Assembly (NCBI GenBank): GCA_027009115.1
Contig: JALVDI010000273.1
Span: 1 to 32,971 of the forward strand
Source of the DNA: Polyangiaceae bacterium
GTDB taxonomy: Bacteria > Myxococcota_A > Polyangia > Polyangiales > Houyiibacteriaceae
Length of the DNA stretch: 32,971 nt
Direction: 5' to 3'
In this document: one piece after another, positions 15,699 to 24,131 of the stretch
Numbering within the stretch: the stretch's first letter is position 1
Layout: each line of letters opens with the position of its first letter
Position numbers and translations under genes: made by a program
The notes under the pieces: model-generated
Database searches by the model: none
The model's input: the letters and a program-made list of their open reading frames with translations, nothing else
Told to the model about the DNA's origin: nothing

Positions 15699-16330
15699 TC
15701 GAGCTCCGGCGCGAAGAGCGGGCGGTCCGGGTAGGAGGCGTCGAGCCAGGTTCCGGACGGGAGGGCCAGCGTGCCCGAGGCCACGGCTCCCACGACCGCC
15801 GGAAGCAGGCGATGCTCGGCTCGCCGGATGCGCTCGTGGAGCGTAGCGACGTCGTCGTCCGCGGCTACGGGCACTGCCGCCTGCGCGAGGATGGGGCCGG
15901 TGTCGACGCCTTCGTCGACCAGGTGAACCGTGCAGCCCGTGATCGCGACGCCGGCGGCGAGGGCCTGCTCGGGGGCGCGCGCGCCAGGAAACGCCGGCAG
16001 CAGCGACGGGTGCACGTTGAGGATGCGGCGCCGAAAGCGCCCGACGAACGAGGGCGCAAGGACACGCATGAAGCCCGCGAGGACGACGAGGTCAGGGGCG
16101 TATGCCTGCACGGCGTCGGCGAGCTCCGCGCTCCAGGCGTCGCGATCGCCCCGGCGGAACGGGACTGTCGCGGTGGCAATGCCGCGATCGGCGGCACGCT
16201 CGAGGGCGGGCGCTGGGCGATCGGCCAGGACGGCGACGACCGTGGCGGCGCAGCGGCCGGCGTCGATGGCGTCGAGAAGGGCGGCGAGGTTGCTCCCGCG
16301 GCCGGAGACGAGCACCACCAAGCGGGTCAT
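15695..16330 (-). CDS. purN: Phosphoribosylglycinamide formyltransferase
   Basis: PurN transfers a formyl group from 10-formyl-THF to GAR, the third step of IMP synthesis. The 211-residue length is normal. It has the phosphate-binding 'SGRGSNL' (9-15) and 'ILNVHPSLLPAFPG' with catalytic Asn105 and His107. The third catalytic residue is Asp143 in 'DEGVDTGPI'. ATG 16330 overlaps the purM stop (ATGA). The reading frame stays open far upstream inside purM, but the family N-terminus (MTRLVVLVSG) fixes the start. Confidence 0.96.
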   Translation of the reverse strand: MTRLVVLVSGRGSNLAALLDAIDAGRCAATVVAVLADRPAPALERAADRGIATATVPFRRGDRDAWSAELADAVQAYAPDLVVLAGFMRVLAPSFVGRFRRRILNVHPSLLPAFPGARAPEQALAAGVAITGCTVHLVDEGVDTGPILAQAAVPVAADDDVATLHERIRRAEHRLLPAVVGAVASGTLALPSGTWLDASYPDRPLFAPELE

Positions 16331-17376
16331 GGCGCGTACCGGACCCGGGCCTCGCCCTGCGCGTCGCTTCGCTCGATGCGTCCCACGTAGAAGACACGCT
16401 CGCCGGTCGCAGCGGCCGCCTCGCGTACCTGCGCGACGGCGTCGGGGGCGACGACGAGGGCGAAGCCGACGCCGAGGTTGAAGGTGCGCCGCAGCTCGGC
16501 TTCCTCGATGGGCGCGGCGTCCCGCAGGAGCCGGAAGATGGGAGGCTCGGGCCAGCGTCCGTCGACAAAGGCCCCGAGACCTGCGGGGAGGACGCGCGGG
16601 AGGTTGCCGACGAGGCCACCGCCGGTGACGTGGCAGAGCGCGTGGACTCCGCCGGCGGCGAGCGCGGCGAGCGCGGCTTTCACGTAGATGCGTGTCGGCG
16701 TCAACAGGGCGTCCCCGAGGGGGGTGTCGAGTCCTGGGGGCGTGCTGCGGAGGTCGAGGCCGGCGTGGTCGAGGAGCGCCTGCCGGGCCAAGGAATAGCC
16801 GTTGGAGTGCAGGCCGGAGGACGCGAGCCCCAAGACCACGTCGCCCTCGTCCACGGCGGCGCCGTCGAGGATTGCGGAACGGTCCACGACGCCCACGGCG
16901 AACCCCGCGAGGTCGTACTCGCCCGCCGCGTAGAAGCCGGGCAGCTCGGCGGTCTCGCCGCCGAGGAGCGCGCAGGACGCCTGGCGGCACCCTTCGGCGA
17001 TGCCCTCGACGACGGCGCTGGCTTGCTCGACGTCGAGGGCTCCGGTGGCGAAGTAGTCCAGGAAGAAAAGCGGCGTGGCGCCCACGGTGACGATGTCGTT
17101 GACGCACATCGCCACCAGGTCGACTCCGACGGTGCGGTGTTGGTCGAGGGCGAAGGCGAGCTTTAGCTTCGTACCGACGCCGTCGGTGCCGGCGACCAAA
17201 ACGGGCTCTTGCATGCCGCCCGGGAGCGCGCAGAGGCCCGCGAAGCCGCCTACGCCTCCGAGGACGAAGGGGGTGCGCGTGGACGCGGCGAGAGGCCGGA
17301 TGCGGTCGACGAGCCGTTCGCCCGCGTCGATGTCCACTCCCGCTCGTTTGTAGGTCAGGCCCTCGTCGCCGCTCAT
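16327..17376 (-). CDS. purM: Phosphoribosylformylglycinamidine cyclo-ligase (AIR synthetase)
   Basis: PurM makes AIR from FGAM with ATP, step five of IMP synthesis. The 349-residue protein has the family N-terminus 'LTYKRAGVDIDAG', the ATP-binding 'LVAGTDGVGTKLKLAF', 'MCVNDIVTVGATPLFFLDYFA', 'ALLGGETAELPGFY', 'LASSGLHSNGYSLAR' and 'HVTGGGLVGNLPRVLP'. All are intact. ATG 17376 has no SD; TAGCTT lies 9 nt upstream. It heads the purM-purN-FAD block. Confidence 0.97.
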   Translation of the reverse strand: MSGDEGLTYKRAGVDIDAGERLVDRIRPLAASTRTPFVLGGVGGFAGLCALPGGMQEPVLVAGTDGVGTKLKLAFALDQHRTVGVDLVAMCVNDIVTVGATPLFFLDYFATGALDVEQASAVVEGIAEGCRQASCALLGGETAELPGFYAAGEYDLAGFAVGVVDRSAILDGAAVDEGDVVLGLASSGLHSNGYSLARQALLDHAGLDLRSTPPGLDTPLGDALLTPTRIYVKAALAALAAGGVHALCHVTGGGLVGNLPRVLPAGLGAFVDGRWPEPPIFRLLRDAAPIEEAELRRTFNLGVGFALVVAPDAVAQVREAAAATGERVFYVGRIERSDAQGEARVRYAP

Positions 17377-17385
17377 CGCCGCGCG

Positions 17386-17391
17386 AAGCTA
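17386..17391 (-). promoter_or_regulatory. Candidate -10 box of purM
   Basis: TAGCTT on the minus strand ends 9 nt before ATG 17376, with no SD between. No PUR-box or riboswitch is visible in the 79-nt gap to the next gene. Confidence 0.33.
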
Positions 17392-17455
17392 CCGGCCCGC
17401 GGGCTAGGGGGCAAACCCACCTCGGTGCGCCCGGCGCCGCCGCCTCTGCCGGTCG

Positions 17456-18619
17456 TCAGTAGGGGTTGGCGGTGGTGAAGCCCGCCGACATGCGCGTGGC
17501 TCTCATGGTGGGTCGCATCCTGGGCTGCGGGCGGCGGGTGCCGGAGCGCATCGAGGGGCGGCTCGTCATCGAGGGGCGGCTCGTCATCGAGGGGCGGCTC
17601 GTCATCGTCGAGGCGACCCGCGAGGGCGTGGAGCGCGCCGGCGCGGGCTCCATTGCGACCGGCGGTGGAGGCAGCGGTTCGAGCTCCACCACCTCCGACC
17701 AGGCCTCGGAGTACACCAGGCGGACCTCCCGAGCACGGTAACCTTCGGCACTCGCCCGCAGCACGTGGGCGCTCCCATCGGCGACCACCTCCCGGAACAG
17801 CGGGTTGCCCACTCGGACGCCGTCGAGCTCGAGGCGTGCGCCGATCGGGACGGTGCGCGCCTGAATGCGGATCGTGGGAGGCGGTGCGGCCTCTTGCGCG
17901 GGCTCCGTTGCCGGATCGGGCGTCTCCGAGGGGTGAGCCGCGGCGAGTTCTTCGGGCGTGGCGGGTTCGGCCCGCCTCTGGGGCTCCGCGGGCGCTTCGC
18001 GCGGGGGCTCCTCCCTGCTGTCGTCCCTCTCCTCGGCCACTGACGAGACGGCGGCTTCGGCGGGAGGCGGGCTGTCGCCGGTCACGAAGCTGACGACCAC
18101 CCCAACGATGGCCACGAGGAAGACGGCGGCGACGGCGACGATCTTCTTCGTCGAGTTGGCCGCACCGGGGAGCGTGGTGGGCTCGTCCTCGGCGACGGCG
18201 ACCACGGGGCCGTGCTCGCCGCTCTCCGGGAGTGCCGCGGGGTCGTCGCTCTCCTCGTCGCCGCCCGGGTCGGGAGCCGCCGCCGGCTCCGGGGGCGCCC
18301 ACGAGGTGGCGTCACCCCAGCTGGGCCGAAAGGCTTCGGCGAAGCTCTCGGCCTCGACCGCGCTGAGCCTGCCGGCGGACCAGTCGCGATCGTCGTCCTC
18401 CTGGGGCACGGAATTCGCCTTCGCATCCGAGACGGTGCCGGTGCCGGCGGCGTCTTTCGATGCGCCGTTGGCGTTGGCGGTGCCCTCTGAAGCGGCGTCG
18501 GTCGTGGCGCGCTCCGGCGCGTTCTCCGAGGCGTTGGCGGGCGCAGACTCGGACGCATCCGCGGCGGCCTCTGGGGAGGGCGTCTCGCCCTTGGTCTCAC
18601 TTGGCGCCGGCTGCTCCAT
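17456..18619 (-). CDS. One-TM PEGA-domain protein with repeat tail
   Basis: This 387-residue protein has a long acidic, Ala/Ser/Glu-rich N-terminal part (1-158, cytoplasmic by topology), with 'DWSAGRLSAVEAESFAEAF' its only conserved-looking segment. One TM helix follows (160-179, preceded by KK), then a Pro/Glu linker. A PEGA domain spans 249-316 ('PIGARLELDGVRVGNPLF', 'HVLRASAEGYRAREVRL'). The low-complexity tail has three copies of MTSRPS and the terminus 'TTANPY'. PEGA domains usually bind envelope surfaces; function here is unknown. The ATG 18619 start lacks a close SD; AAGGAGG lies 21 nt upstream (18641-18647), further than normal. The tail resembles that of the kinase at 10121-11794. 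Confidence 0.82.
   Translation of the reverse strand: MEQPAPSETKGETPSPEAAADASESAPANASENAPERATTDAASEGTANANGASKDAAGTGTVSDAKANSVPQEDDDRDWSAGRLSAVEAESFAEAFRPSWGDATSWAPPEPAAAPDPGGDEESDDPAALPESGEHGPVVAVAEDEPTTLPGAANSTKKIVAVAAVFLVAIVGVVVSFVTGDSPPPAEAAVSSVAEERDDSREEPPREAPAEPQRRAEPATPEELAAAHPSETPDPATEPAQEAAPPPTIRIQARTVPIGARLELDGVRVGNPLFREVVADGSAHVLRASAEGYRAREVRLVYSEAWSEVVELEPLPPPPVAMEPAPARSTPSRVASTMTSRPSMTSRPSMTSRPSMRSGTRRPQPRMRPTMRATRMSAGFTTANPY
17550..17603 (-). repeat. 18-bp tandem repeat in the PEGA protein tail
   Basis: Three identical 18-bp units (17550-17567, 17568-17585, 17586-17603) encode MTSRPS hexapeptides. Period and register parallel the SAAPTM array in the kinase gene, but the DNA sequence is different. 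Confidence 0.92.
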
Positions 18620-18905
18620 GATGCGGCGCCAGGTTAACACCCTCCTTGGCACGGGACCAGGAGCGTGGGGGCTCCCCCGACGACGCCGTCAGGGCCACGC
18701 ACCCCCTCGGGTTGCGTTCGCGCGAGCAGTCCGTTGAAGTACGGGCCGTGATGGATCGCGGTCGCGAGGATGCCCCCGCGCGGTGATGCCGCCGGGCGAG
18801 GATGTCGGCAGAGTTTTCAAGGCGCGGTGCGCCCGACAGGGGCGTGTTTTCCATGAGGCGCGCGGAAAGGCGACGAACGCCGGTCGCTGGTCCGTGGGGG
18901 GCGCC
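18620..18905. other. Divergent intergenic region (PEGA protein / amidase)
   Basis: This 286-nt gap separates divergent genes and should hold both promoters. On the minus strand AAGGAGG (18641-18647) and TAACCT (11 nt before ATG 18619) lie just upstream of the PEGA gene. A GC-rich inverted repeat GGAGC/GCTCC (18660-18664 / 18671-18675) is present. I see no convincing -35/-10 pair for the amidase. Short open frames on both strands here look like chance. Confidence 0.4.
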
Positions 18906-20390
18906 GTGACGAGGGCAGGGGGTCCGAGGATCACGGGAAGCCGCCGGTGGAGGTTTGCCGGGGCTTTGGGGGTTCTCCTGCTCGCCTGCGGGGCTGGCGG
19001 AGAGGAGCGGACCGAGCGGACCCGGTTCGAGGAGGACGCCCTCGCAGCCCGCGGCAGCCCCGCGGGGATCGCTGCGGCGGAGCGCTGGGCTCGGGAGGCG
19101 GAGCGAACCGGAGACGGATTGGGCGCCCTGCAGGCGAGGCAGCTCCTCGAAGAGGCCGCCGACGACCCGGAGCTCGGGTGCGCGGCGAAGATCAGCCTGG
19201 CGCGCCTCCAGCCTTCCCCCCGGGAGCGCTACCTGGCCGCCTACCGAGCGTCACGGCAGGGCTGCGCGGATGCCCGCGAGCTGCTGAGGGAGCTCGCCGA
19301 CCAGCGGCCTCCGGCCGGGGACCTCGCCGCGATCGACCGCGCGCTCGGGCTGACCGCCGCGTCGAGCTGTCGCCTGCTGCGGCTCGCGACCTTCGGAGCC
19401 GGAAGCTCCGGGGTGCGCGCGGTGGCCTATCTCGAAGGCGACTGCCCGATGGAGGCGCCGGCGCAGCGAGGTGCGCGCTTCGAGGCGCGTATCGAGGGGC
19501 TCGAGGCCGATCCGAGTGTTCCGCGCTCCTTCGAGGTCGGGGAGGGCGGCTTGCGTCGCCTTTCGTGGTCCGCCGAGGGCATCGAGGCCGAGCTGGCGGA
19601 GGGCGCGCAGGCGCACGCCTACCAGCTCCCGGATCGGCTCATCGTGGACGTGGCCACCGAGCGCTCCCTCGACGAGGCGGCGGCCGATCGGCGGCAGGTC
19701 GTCGTGATCGATCCGGGACACGGCGGGGTCGAGCACGGGGCTCTCTTCGAGGGTCTCGAGGAGGCGGACCTGGTGCTCGACATCGCCCTTCGGATCGAGC
19801 GCATTCTGCGGCGGCGCCTCCCCGCTAGCCGTGTGGTGCTCACTCGCCGCCGCGACGAGGTCGTGAGCCTCGAGCAACGTACCGCTCTGGCCAACGCGGT
19901 GGATGCCGACGTCTTCGTTTCGATTCACCTCAACGCGGCCGACGAGCCCGTAGCCAAGGGAGGCGTCACGACCTTCGTGCTCGACGCCTCCGACGACGCG
20001 CAGGCGGTCCGCCTGGCGGCGCGCGAGAACGGTACACGGCCCGCGCAGGTCACGGGGATTCAGCGGCTCATCGCGCGGCTACACCGCCGAGAGCAGGTGC
20101 CCCGTTCGCGCCGGCTCGCCACCCTCATCCACGAAGAGACCCTGGCGGCGGGGCGGCGGGAGTACCCGGGGCTGGCCGACCGAGGGGTCCGCAGCGCCCT
20201 CTTCTATGTGCTCGTCGGCGCCCGCATGCCGGCGGTCCTCCTGGAGGCATCGTTCTTGACGAAGCCCGAGGACGCGGCGGCGCTTCGACGCTCTGCGTAC
20301 CGCGAGGCTCTGGCGGCAGGGGTGGCTCAGGGCGTCGTGCGCTACGTCGCCGAGCCGGCGGATCCTCCCGCACTCCTCGATGCACCCTGA
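18906..20390 (+). CDS. N-acetylmuramoyl-L-alanine amidase, lipoprotein
   Basis: This enzyme cleaves the amide bond between MurNAc and the peptide stem. The 494-residue protein starts with a basic lipoprotein signal (lipobox LLAC, Cys28). A helical TPR-like region and a beta-rich AMIN-like region (about 150-255) follow, then an Amidase_3 catalytic domain (264-480). Zn ligands are His272 in DPGHGG, Glu285/286 and His341 in 'SIHLNA'; the catalytic Glu is Glu447 in 'AVLLEASFLT'. The site is complete. Lipid anchoring would keep it at the membrane, unlike the soluble AmiA/B/C. GTG 18906 is chosen because the signal peptide begins there; earlier in-frame starts at 18783 and 18894 would add non-signal residues. 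Confidence 0.9.
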   Translation: MTRAGGPRITGSRRWRFAGALGVLLLACGAGGEERTERTRFEEDALAARGSPAGIAAAERWAREAERTGDGLGALQARQLLEEAADDPELGCAAKISLARLQPSPRERYLAAYRASRQGCADARELLRELADQRPPAGDLAAIDRALGLTAASSCRLLRLATFGAGSSGVRAVAYLEGDCPMEAPAQRGARFEARIEGLEADPSVPRSFEVGEGGLRRLSWSAEGIEAELAEGAQAHAYQLPDRLIVDVATERSLDEAAADRRQVVVIDPGHGGVEHGALFEGLEEADLVLDIALRIERILRRRLPASRVVLTRRRDEVVSLEQRTALANAVDADVFVSIHLNAADEPVAKGGVTTFVLDASDDAQAVRLAARENGTRPAQVTGIQRLIARLHRREQVPRSRRLATLIHEETLAAGRREYPGLADRGVRSALFYVLVGARMPAVLLEASFLTKPEDAAALRRSAYREALAAGVAQGVVRYVAEPADPPALLDAP

Positions 20391-20424
20391 GGTCGACGCT
20401 TGCGGGCCCCGGGCCCGGCGCTCA

Positions 20425-20430
20425 TAGTCT
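20425..20430 (+). promoter_or_regulatory. Candidate -10 box of glnD
   Basis: TAGTCT ends 7 nt before GTG 20438. There is no SD. The 47-nt gap after the amidase also holds a GGGCCC-C-GGGCCC palindrome. Confidence 0.35.
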
Positions 20431-20437
20431 GGCCGCC

Positions 20438-23116
20438 GTGCAGGAGGCGTCGCACATCGACCTGCGAGGGCTGGCTCCAGGCCTCTCTGCCACCTGCGCA
20501 GACTACCTCGCGAGCTATCGCGGGAGCTTCGAGGCCGCGGTGCGTCGCGGTGAGCCGGGGGTTGCGACCTCGCGGCGTTTCGCCAGCGTTCTCGACGGGC
20601 TGCTCAGCGCGCTCTTCTGCGCGGCGAACGCGGCGGCCGGCACAGGCCGGGGAGGCCGAGTTGCGCTCGTCGGCGTCGGCGGTTACGGCCGCGGCATCGT
20701 CGGGCTCCACAGCGACGTGGACCTGCTCTTTCTTTGCGACGACCCCAGCGACGAGCGGGTGCGTCGCGTCGCCGAGGGGCTGCTCTATCCCCTGTGGGAT
20801 CTCGGCGTCGACATCGGGCACGTCGTGCGGGGGGTCGACGAGACTTTGCGGTTGGCACGGGAGGACCTGCGGACGACCACCACGCTCCTCGATTTTCGAA
20901 GGGTCGCCGGGGACGAGTCGATCGTCGCCGACCTCCAACGCGGGGCGCGCGTGCAGGTCTTCGATCCGCACCTGCGCGCCTTCCTCGACATGCTCGAGCG
21001 CGACACCGAGGAGCGGCATGAGCGCTTCGGTGACTCGCTCTACTTGCTCGAGCCCGAGGTGAAGTTGGGGCGCGGTGGGCTGCGGGATCTCGACGTGGCG
21101 GCATGGGCGGCGCGGGCTCGTTGGGGGGTGCGGGGGGGCGACCCTTTCGTCCGCACCGGGGCGCTGCTGCGCCGGGAGCACGAGGACCTCGAGACCGCTC
21201 GCGAGTTCCTCTGGCGCGTCCGCAACTACCTCCACCTGAAAGCGCGTCGCCCCCAAGATCGGCTGACCTTCGCGGACCAGGAGGAGATCGCCGTCGAGCT
21301 AGGTTTCGTCGACGGCATCGTCTTGGCCGTCGAGCAGTTCATGCAGGCGTACTACCGCCACGCCCGCGTCGTGGCGCAGACCGCTGAGCGCCTGCTCGAT
21401 CGTGCGCGCCCGCCGCGGCGCCGTGGCCCGGCGACGCAGCACGACCTCGGCGATGGAACGGCGATCTTCGACGAGCGGGTCACCTTTGTCAGCTGCGAGC
21501 GCCTGGCAGCTGAGCCAAGCCTCGCGTTGCGTCTCTACCGGAAGGTGCTGACCACCCAACGAGCACCGTATCCCTATGCACGGGACGCGGTCGTGCGGGC
21601 CGCGATCGATGAGCCCTGGCGCGAGCGGCTTCGCTCCTCGGAGGAGGCGCAGCGGCTCTTCCTCGATCTCTTGTGCACGGCCCGGTCGGCGCCGGTACGC
21701 CGCGGCTCGTTGCTCGACGAACTGCACGAAGTCGGTCTGACTGTGGCGATGGTCCCCGAACTGGAGCCGCTTTTGGGGCGCGTCCATCACGACGTCTACC
21801 ACGTCTACACCGTAGACGTTCACGTGGTGCGCTCCGTCGACCGTCTGCGCGAGTTGTTCTCGGGTCGGAGAGTGCGCGAGCTGCCGCACGCCAGCCGCCT
21901 CGCCGCCGAGGCGCCGAGGCGCCAACCTCTCTTCCTGGCAACCTTTCTTCACGCCCTGGGGAAGGTGCACGGGGGCGACCGCCCTGAGCGTGGAGCAGCG
22001 ATGGCGCGCCCCGTCGCCGAACGTCTTGGCCTCTCGCGGCTCGATGCGGACCATGTCGCCTGGCTCATTGCTGAGCAGAAGAGCCTCTACCACTGGGCGA
22101 CGCGCCGCGATACGAGCGACCCGGAGGTGCTCCAGGAGCTGGCGCAGCGTGTCGAGTCGCCCGACCGTCTGCGCGATCTCTATCTGCTTACGGTCGCGAC
22201 CCTCTCGACGACCAACCCGACGGCGCTCACCGCATGGAAGGCCCGGATGCTCGAGGATCTCTACGTCGGGCTGCTCGCCACACTCGAAGACGGTGGGGCG
22301 GGGAGCGCGGGGCGGGCGCGCCGCATCCGCGAGGAGGTTCGGGTGGGGTTCGTGGGCGACAAAGGACGGGCGGACCTCGAAGAGTTCCTCGAGCGGGTGC
22401 CCGAGCGCTACCTTCTGGCCAACCCGGTCGACGTGGTCCGGCGGCATGCGCGCATCTACCGCGATGCGGATGCGCCGTTGACGCTCTGCGCCGGGCCGGC
22501 CCCGAGCGAGGAGCTCATGGAACTGGTGGTCCTGACCGCGGATCGGCCGGGGCTCCTCGCCGATGTCGCGGCGGCGTTCGCGGCCAACCGTGTGGGGGTC
22601 GTCGACGCTCAGATCTATACCCTCGGGGACCAGGCGTTCGACGTGTTCTTGCTGCGCCGGGAGGGGCGCGCGGCGCGGGGTTCGACGGAACGCTCCCCGG
22701 CCCCCGATCCAGCGGCGTTGGAGCGTTTGGAGGCCGATCTGCGGGCCCGCCTCGCTGGGGAGGTGAGCGTCGAGGAGCTGCTGGCGCGCGCCCCAAGGGG
22801 GCCCTCGTGGGCTCGTCGTCACAGCCCCGAGGTGCCGACGGAGGTTTCCGTGGACAACGAAGCCTCGCCGCGATTTACGGTAGTCGACGTGTTCACCCGC
22901 GACCGCGTGGGCGTGCTGCAGGTCATCGCTCAGACGCTTCATGAGCAGGGCCTGACGATCGCCCTGTCGAAGGTGAACACGGAGGGGGAGCGCGTGGCCG
23001 ATGTGTTCTATGTTCAAGACGCCGACGGGGGGAAGGTGCGGGACCCAGAGCGGTTGAAGACGCTCCAAGAGGCCCTATGCGCCCGCCTTGGGCGGCTGCC
23101 TGTGGAGCGCTCGTGA
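20438..23116 (+). CDS. glnD: PII uridylyltransferase with a degenerate HD domain
   Basis: GlnD uridylylates PII proteins at low glutamine through an N-terminal nucleotidyltransferase, and removes UMP at high glutamine through an HD domain. Length (892) and order are normal. The transferase motif 'GGYGRGIVGLHSDVDLLFL' (81-99) keeps Asp93 and Asp95, and the GlnD linker follows. The HD region (about 440-600) starts well with 'RVHHDVYHVYTVDVHVV'. Then the HD dyad is His505-Ala506, the next His position reads 'AEQKSLY' (546-547 Glu-Gln), and the last Asp ('TVAD') is Thr588. Two ACT domains close the protein (about 694-740 and 815-865). The start is GTG 20438; the stop overlaps the next gene (GTGA). 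Uridylylation is expected; removal of UMP is doubtful. Confidence 0.94.
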   Translation: MQEASHIDLRGLAPGLSATCADYLASYRGSFEAAVRRGEPGVATSRRFASVLDGLLSALFCAANAAAGTGRGGRVALVGVGGYGRGIVGLHSDVDLLFLCDDPSDERVRRVAEGLLYPLWDLGVDIGHVVRGVDETLRLAREDLRTTTTLLDFRRVAGDESIVADLQRGARVQVFDPHLRAFLDMLERDTEERHERFGDSLYLLEPEVKLGRGGLRDLDVAAWAARARWGVRGGDPFVRTGALLRREHEDLETAREFLWRVRNYLHLKARRPQDRLTFADQEEIAVELGFVDGIVLAVEQFMQAYYRHARVVAQTAERLLDRARPPRRRGPATQHDLGDGTAIFDERVTFVSCERLAAEPSLALRLYRKVLTTQRAPYPYARDAVVRAAIDEPWRERLRSSEEAQRLFLDLLCTARSAPVRRGSLLDELHEVGLTVAMVPELEPLLGRVHHDVYHVYTVDVHVVRSVDRLRELFSGRRVRELPHASRLAAEAPRRQPLFLATFLHALGKVHGGDRPERGAAMARPVAERLGLSRLDADHVAWLIAEQKSLYHWATRRDTSDPEVLQELAQRVESPDRLRDLYLLTVATLSTTNPTALTAWKARMLEDLYVGLLATLEDGGAGSAGRARRIREEVRVGFVGDKGRADLEEFLERVPERYLLANPVDVVRRHARIYRDADAPLTLCAGPAPSEELMELVVLTADRPGLLADVAAAFAANRVGVVDAQIYTLGDQAFDVFLLRREGRAARGSTERSPAPDPAALERLEADLRARLAGEVSVEELLARAPRGPSWARRHSPEVPTEVSVDNEASPRFTVVDVFTRDRVGVLQVIAQTLHEQGLTIALSKVNTEGERVADVFYVQDADGGKVRDPERLKTLQEALCARLGRLPVERS

Positions 23117-24123
23117 GGGCGATCGGCCTCGTCGCGGCGTTGGCGCTGCTCGGGTGCCCGCGGCAGGGCCCCTCGGGCGAGCCTCGCTCCGCTGCTGACG
23201 AAGACATCACCTTCCCCGAGGAGGCCGAGGCTGCGCCCCGCCATCCGGCCAGCGAGACCGTCGCTCGAGGCGAGGCGGCTCTGGCGGGCGGGGATCTGCC
23301 GGCGGCCGAGCGCCTGTTTCGGCAGGCCGTGCGCGAGGCCCCTGCGGACCCGCGCGCTCAGCTCGATCTCGGTCTGGTCCTCGAGCTGAGGGACGACGAC
23401 GAGGGCGCCGAGGCGGCCTACCGTGCGGCTCTCGCAGCCGATCCGGAGTTCCCGCAGGCGCTCAACAACCTGGGCCTTCTGCTCCGCGACCGGGGGCGGG
23501 CTTCGGAGGCCGTCCCACTGCTTCGCCGCGCCGTGGCCATCGCACCGAACCTGGGGGAAGGCTGGCTCAACCTGGCGATGGCCCTCGAGGAAACCGGCGA
23601 CGACACTGGCGCCCGCGAGGCCTACGCGCGGGCCGTGCGGCTGCGATCCGACGACGGTATCGCGCGGGCCAACTTCGGCCAGCTCCTGCTGCGCCTCGGC
23701 GAGAACGACCGGGCGGCGCTGGAGCTGCGGCGGGCTCTCTCCCTAGCGCGGGACGACCCGGCGGCGCTCCAGGCCATTGGCAACGGGTTGCGGCGCGCGG
23801 GGCAGGCGCAGGCCGCAGTCCGCGCCCTTACGCTGGCGATCGAAGCCCGCGGCGAACCGACGCCGGCGCTCCTGAGCGAGCTGGCGCTGGCTCGACTGGC
23901 GAGCGGCGACCGGGTCTCCGCCAGGGCTGCTCTCGAGCAAGCCCTCAGTCTCGACGAGCGCTACGCCACGGCGCATACGCTCCTTGGTAGTGTGCTCGCA
24001 GCGGAGGGCGACTACCGGGCGGCGGTACGCCACTTCGAGCGCTACCTTGCCCTCGAGCCCGACGGCCCGCAGGCCGAGAGCACTCGCCGGAAGTTGGAGA
24101 TGGCGCGGCGCGCAGCGCGCTGA
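23113..24123 (+). CDS. TPR-repeat lipoprotein
   Basis: This 336-residue protein has a short lipoprotein signal (MRAIGLVAALALLGC, Cys15), an acidic linker, and about eight tetratricopeptide repeats from residue 50 to 330 ('ALNNLGLLLRDRGRASEAVPLLRRAVAIAP' is one, given here by its consensus positions W/L-G-Y/A-P). TPR solenoids bind proteins; in Myxococcota such lipoproteins often serve envelope machines, including pilus assembly, but nothing here identifies the partner. GTG 23113 overlaps the glnD stop and has GGAG 6 nt upstream, so the two are probably coupled. It ends 8 nt from the convergent small lipoprotein gene. Confidence 0.88.
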   Translation: MRAIGLVAALALLGCPRQGPSGEPRSAADEDITFPEEAEAAPRHPASETVARGEAALAGGDLPAAERLFRQAVREAPADPRAQLDLGLVLELRDDDEGAEAAYRAALAADPEFPQALNNLGLLLRDRGRASEAVPLLRRAVAIAPNLGEGWLNLAMALEETGDDTGAREAYARAVRLRSDDGIARANFGQLLLRLGENDRAALELRRALSLARDDPAALQAIGNGLRRAGQAQAAVRALTLAIEARGEPTPALLSELALARLASGDRVSARAALEQALSLDERYATAHTLLGSVLAAEGDYRAAVRHFERYLALEPDGPQAESTRRKLEMARRAAR

Positions 24124-24131
24124 CCCTCGCC

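Noticed and set aside
17550-17603. Tandem repeat as a CRISPR array or origin iterons
   Set aside because: The units are contiguous with no spacers, keep the reading frame and encode a hexapeptide inside a gene.
20404-20416. GGGCC/GGCCC palindrome between the amidase and glnD genes as a terminator
   Set aside because: The loop is only 3 nt, there is no T-run, and such palindromes are expected in GC-rich DNA.
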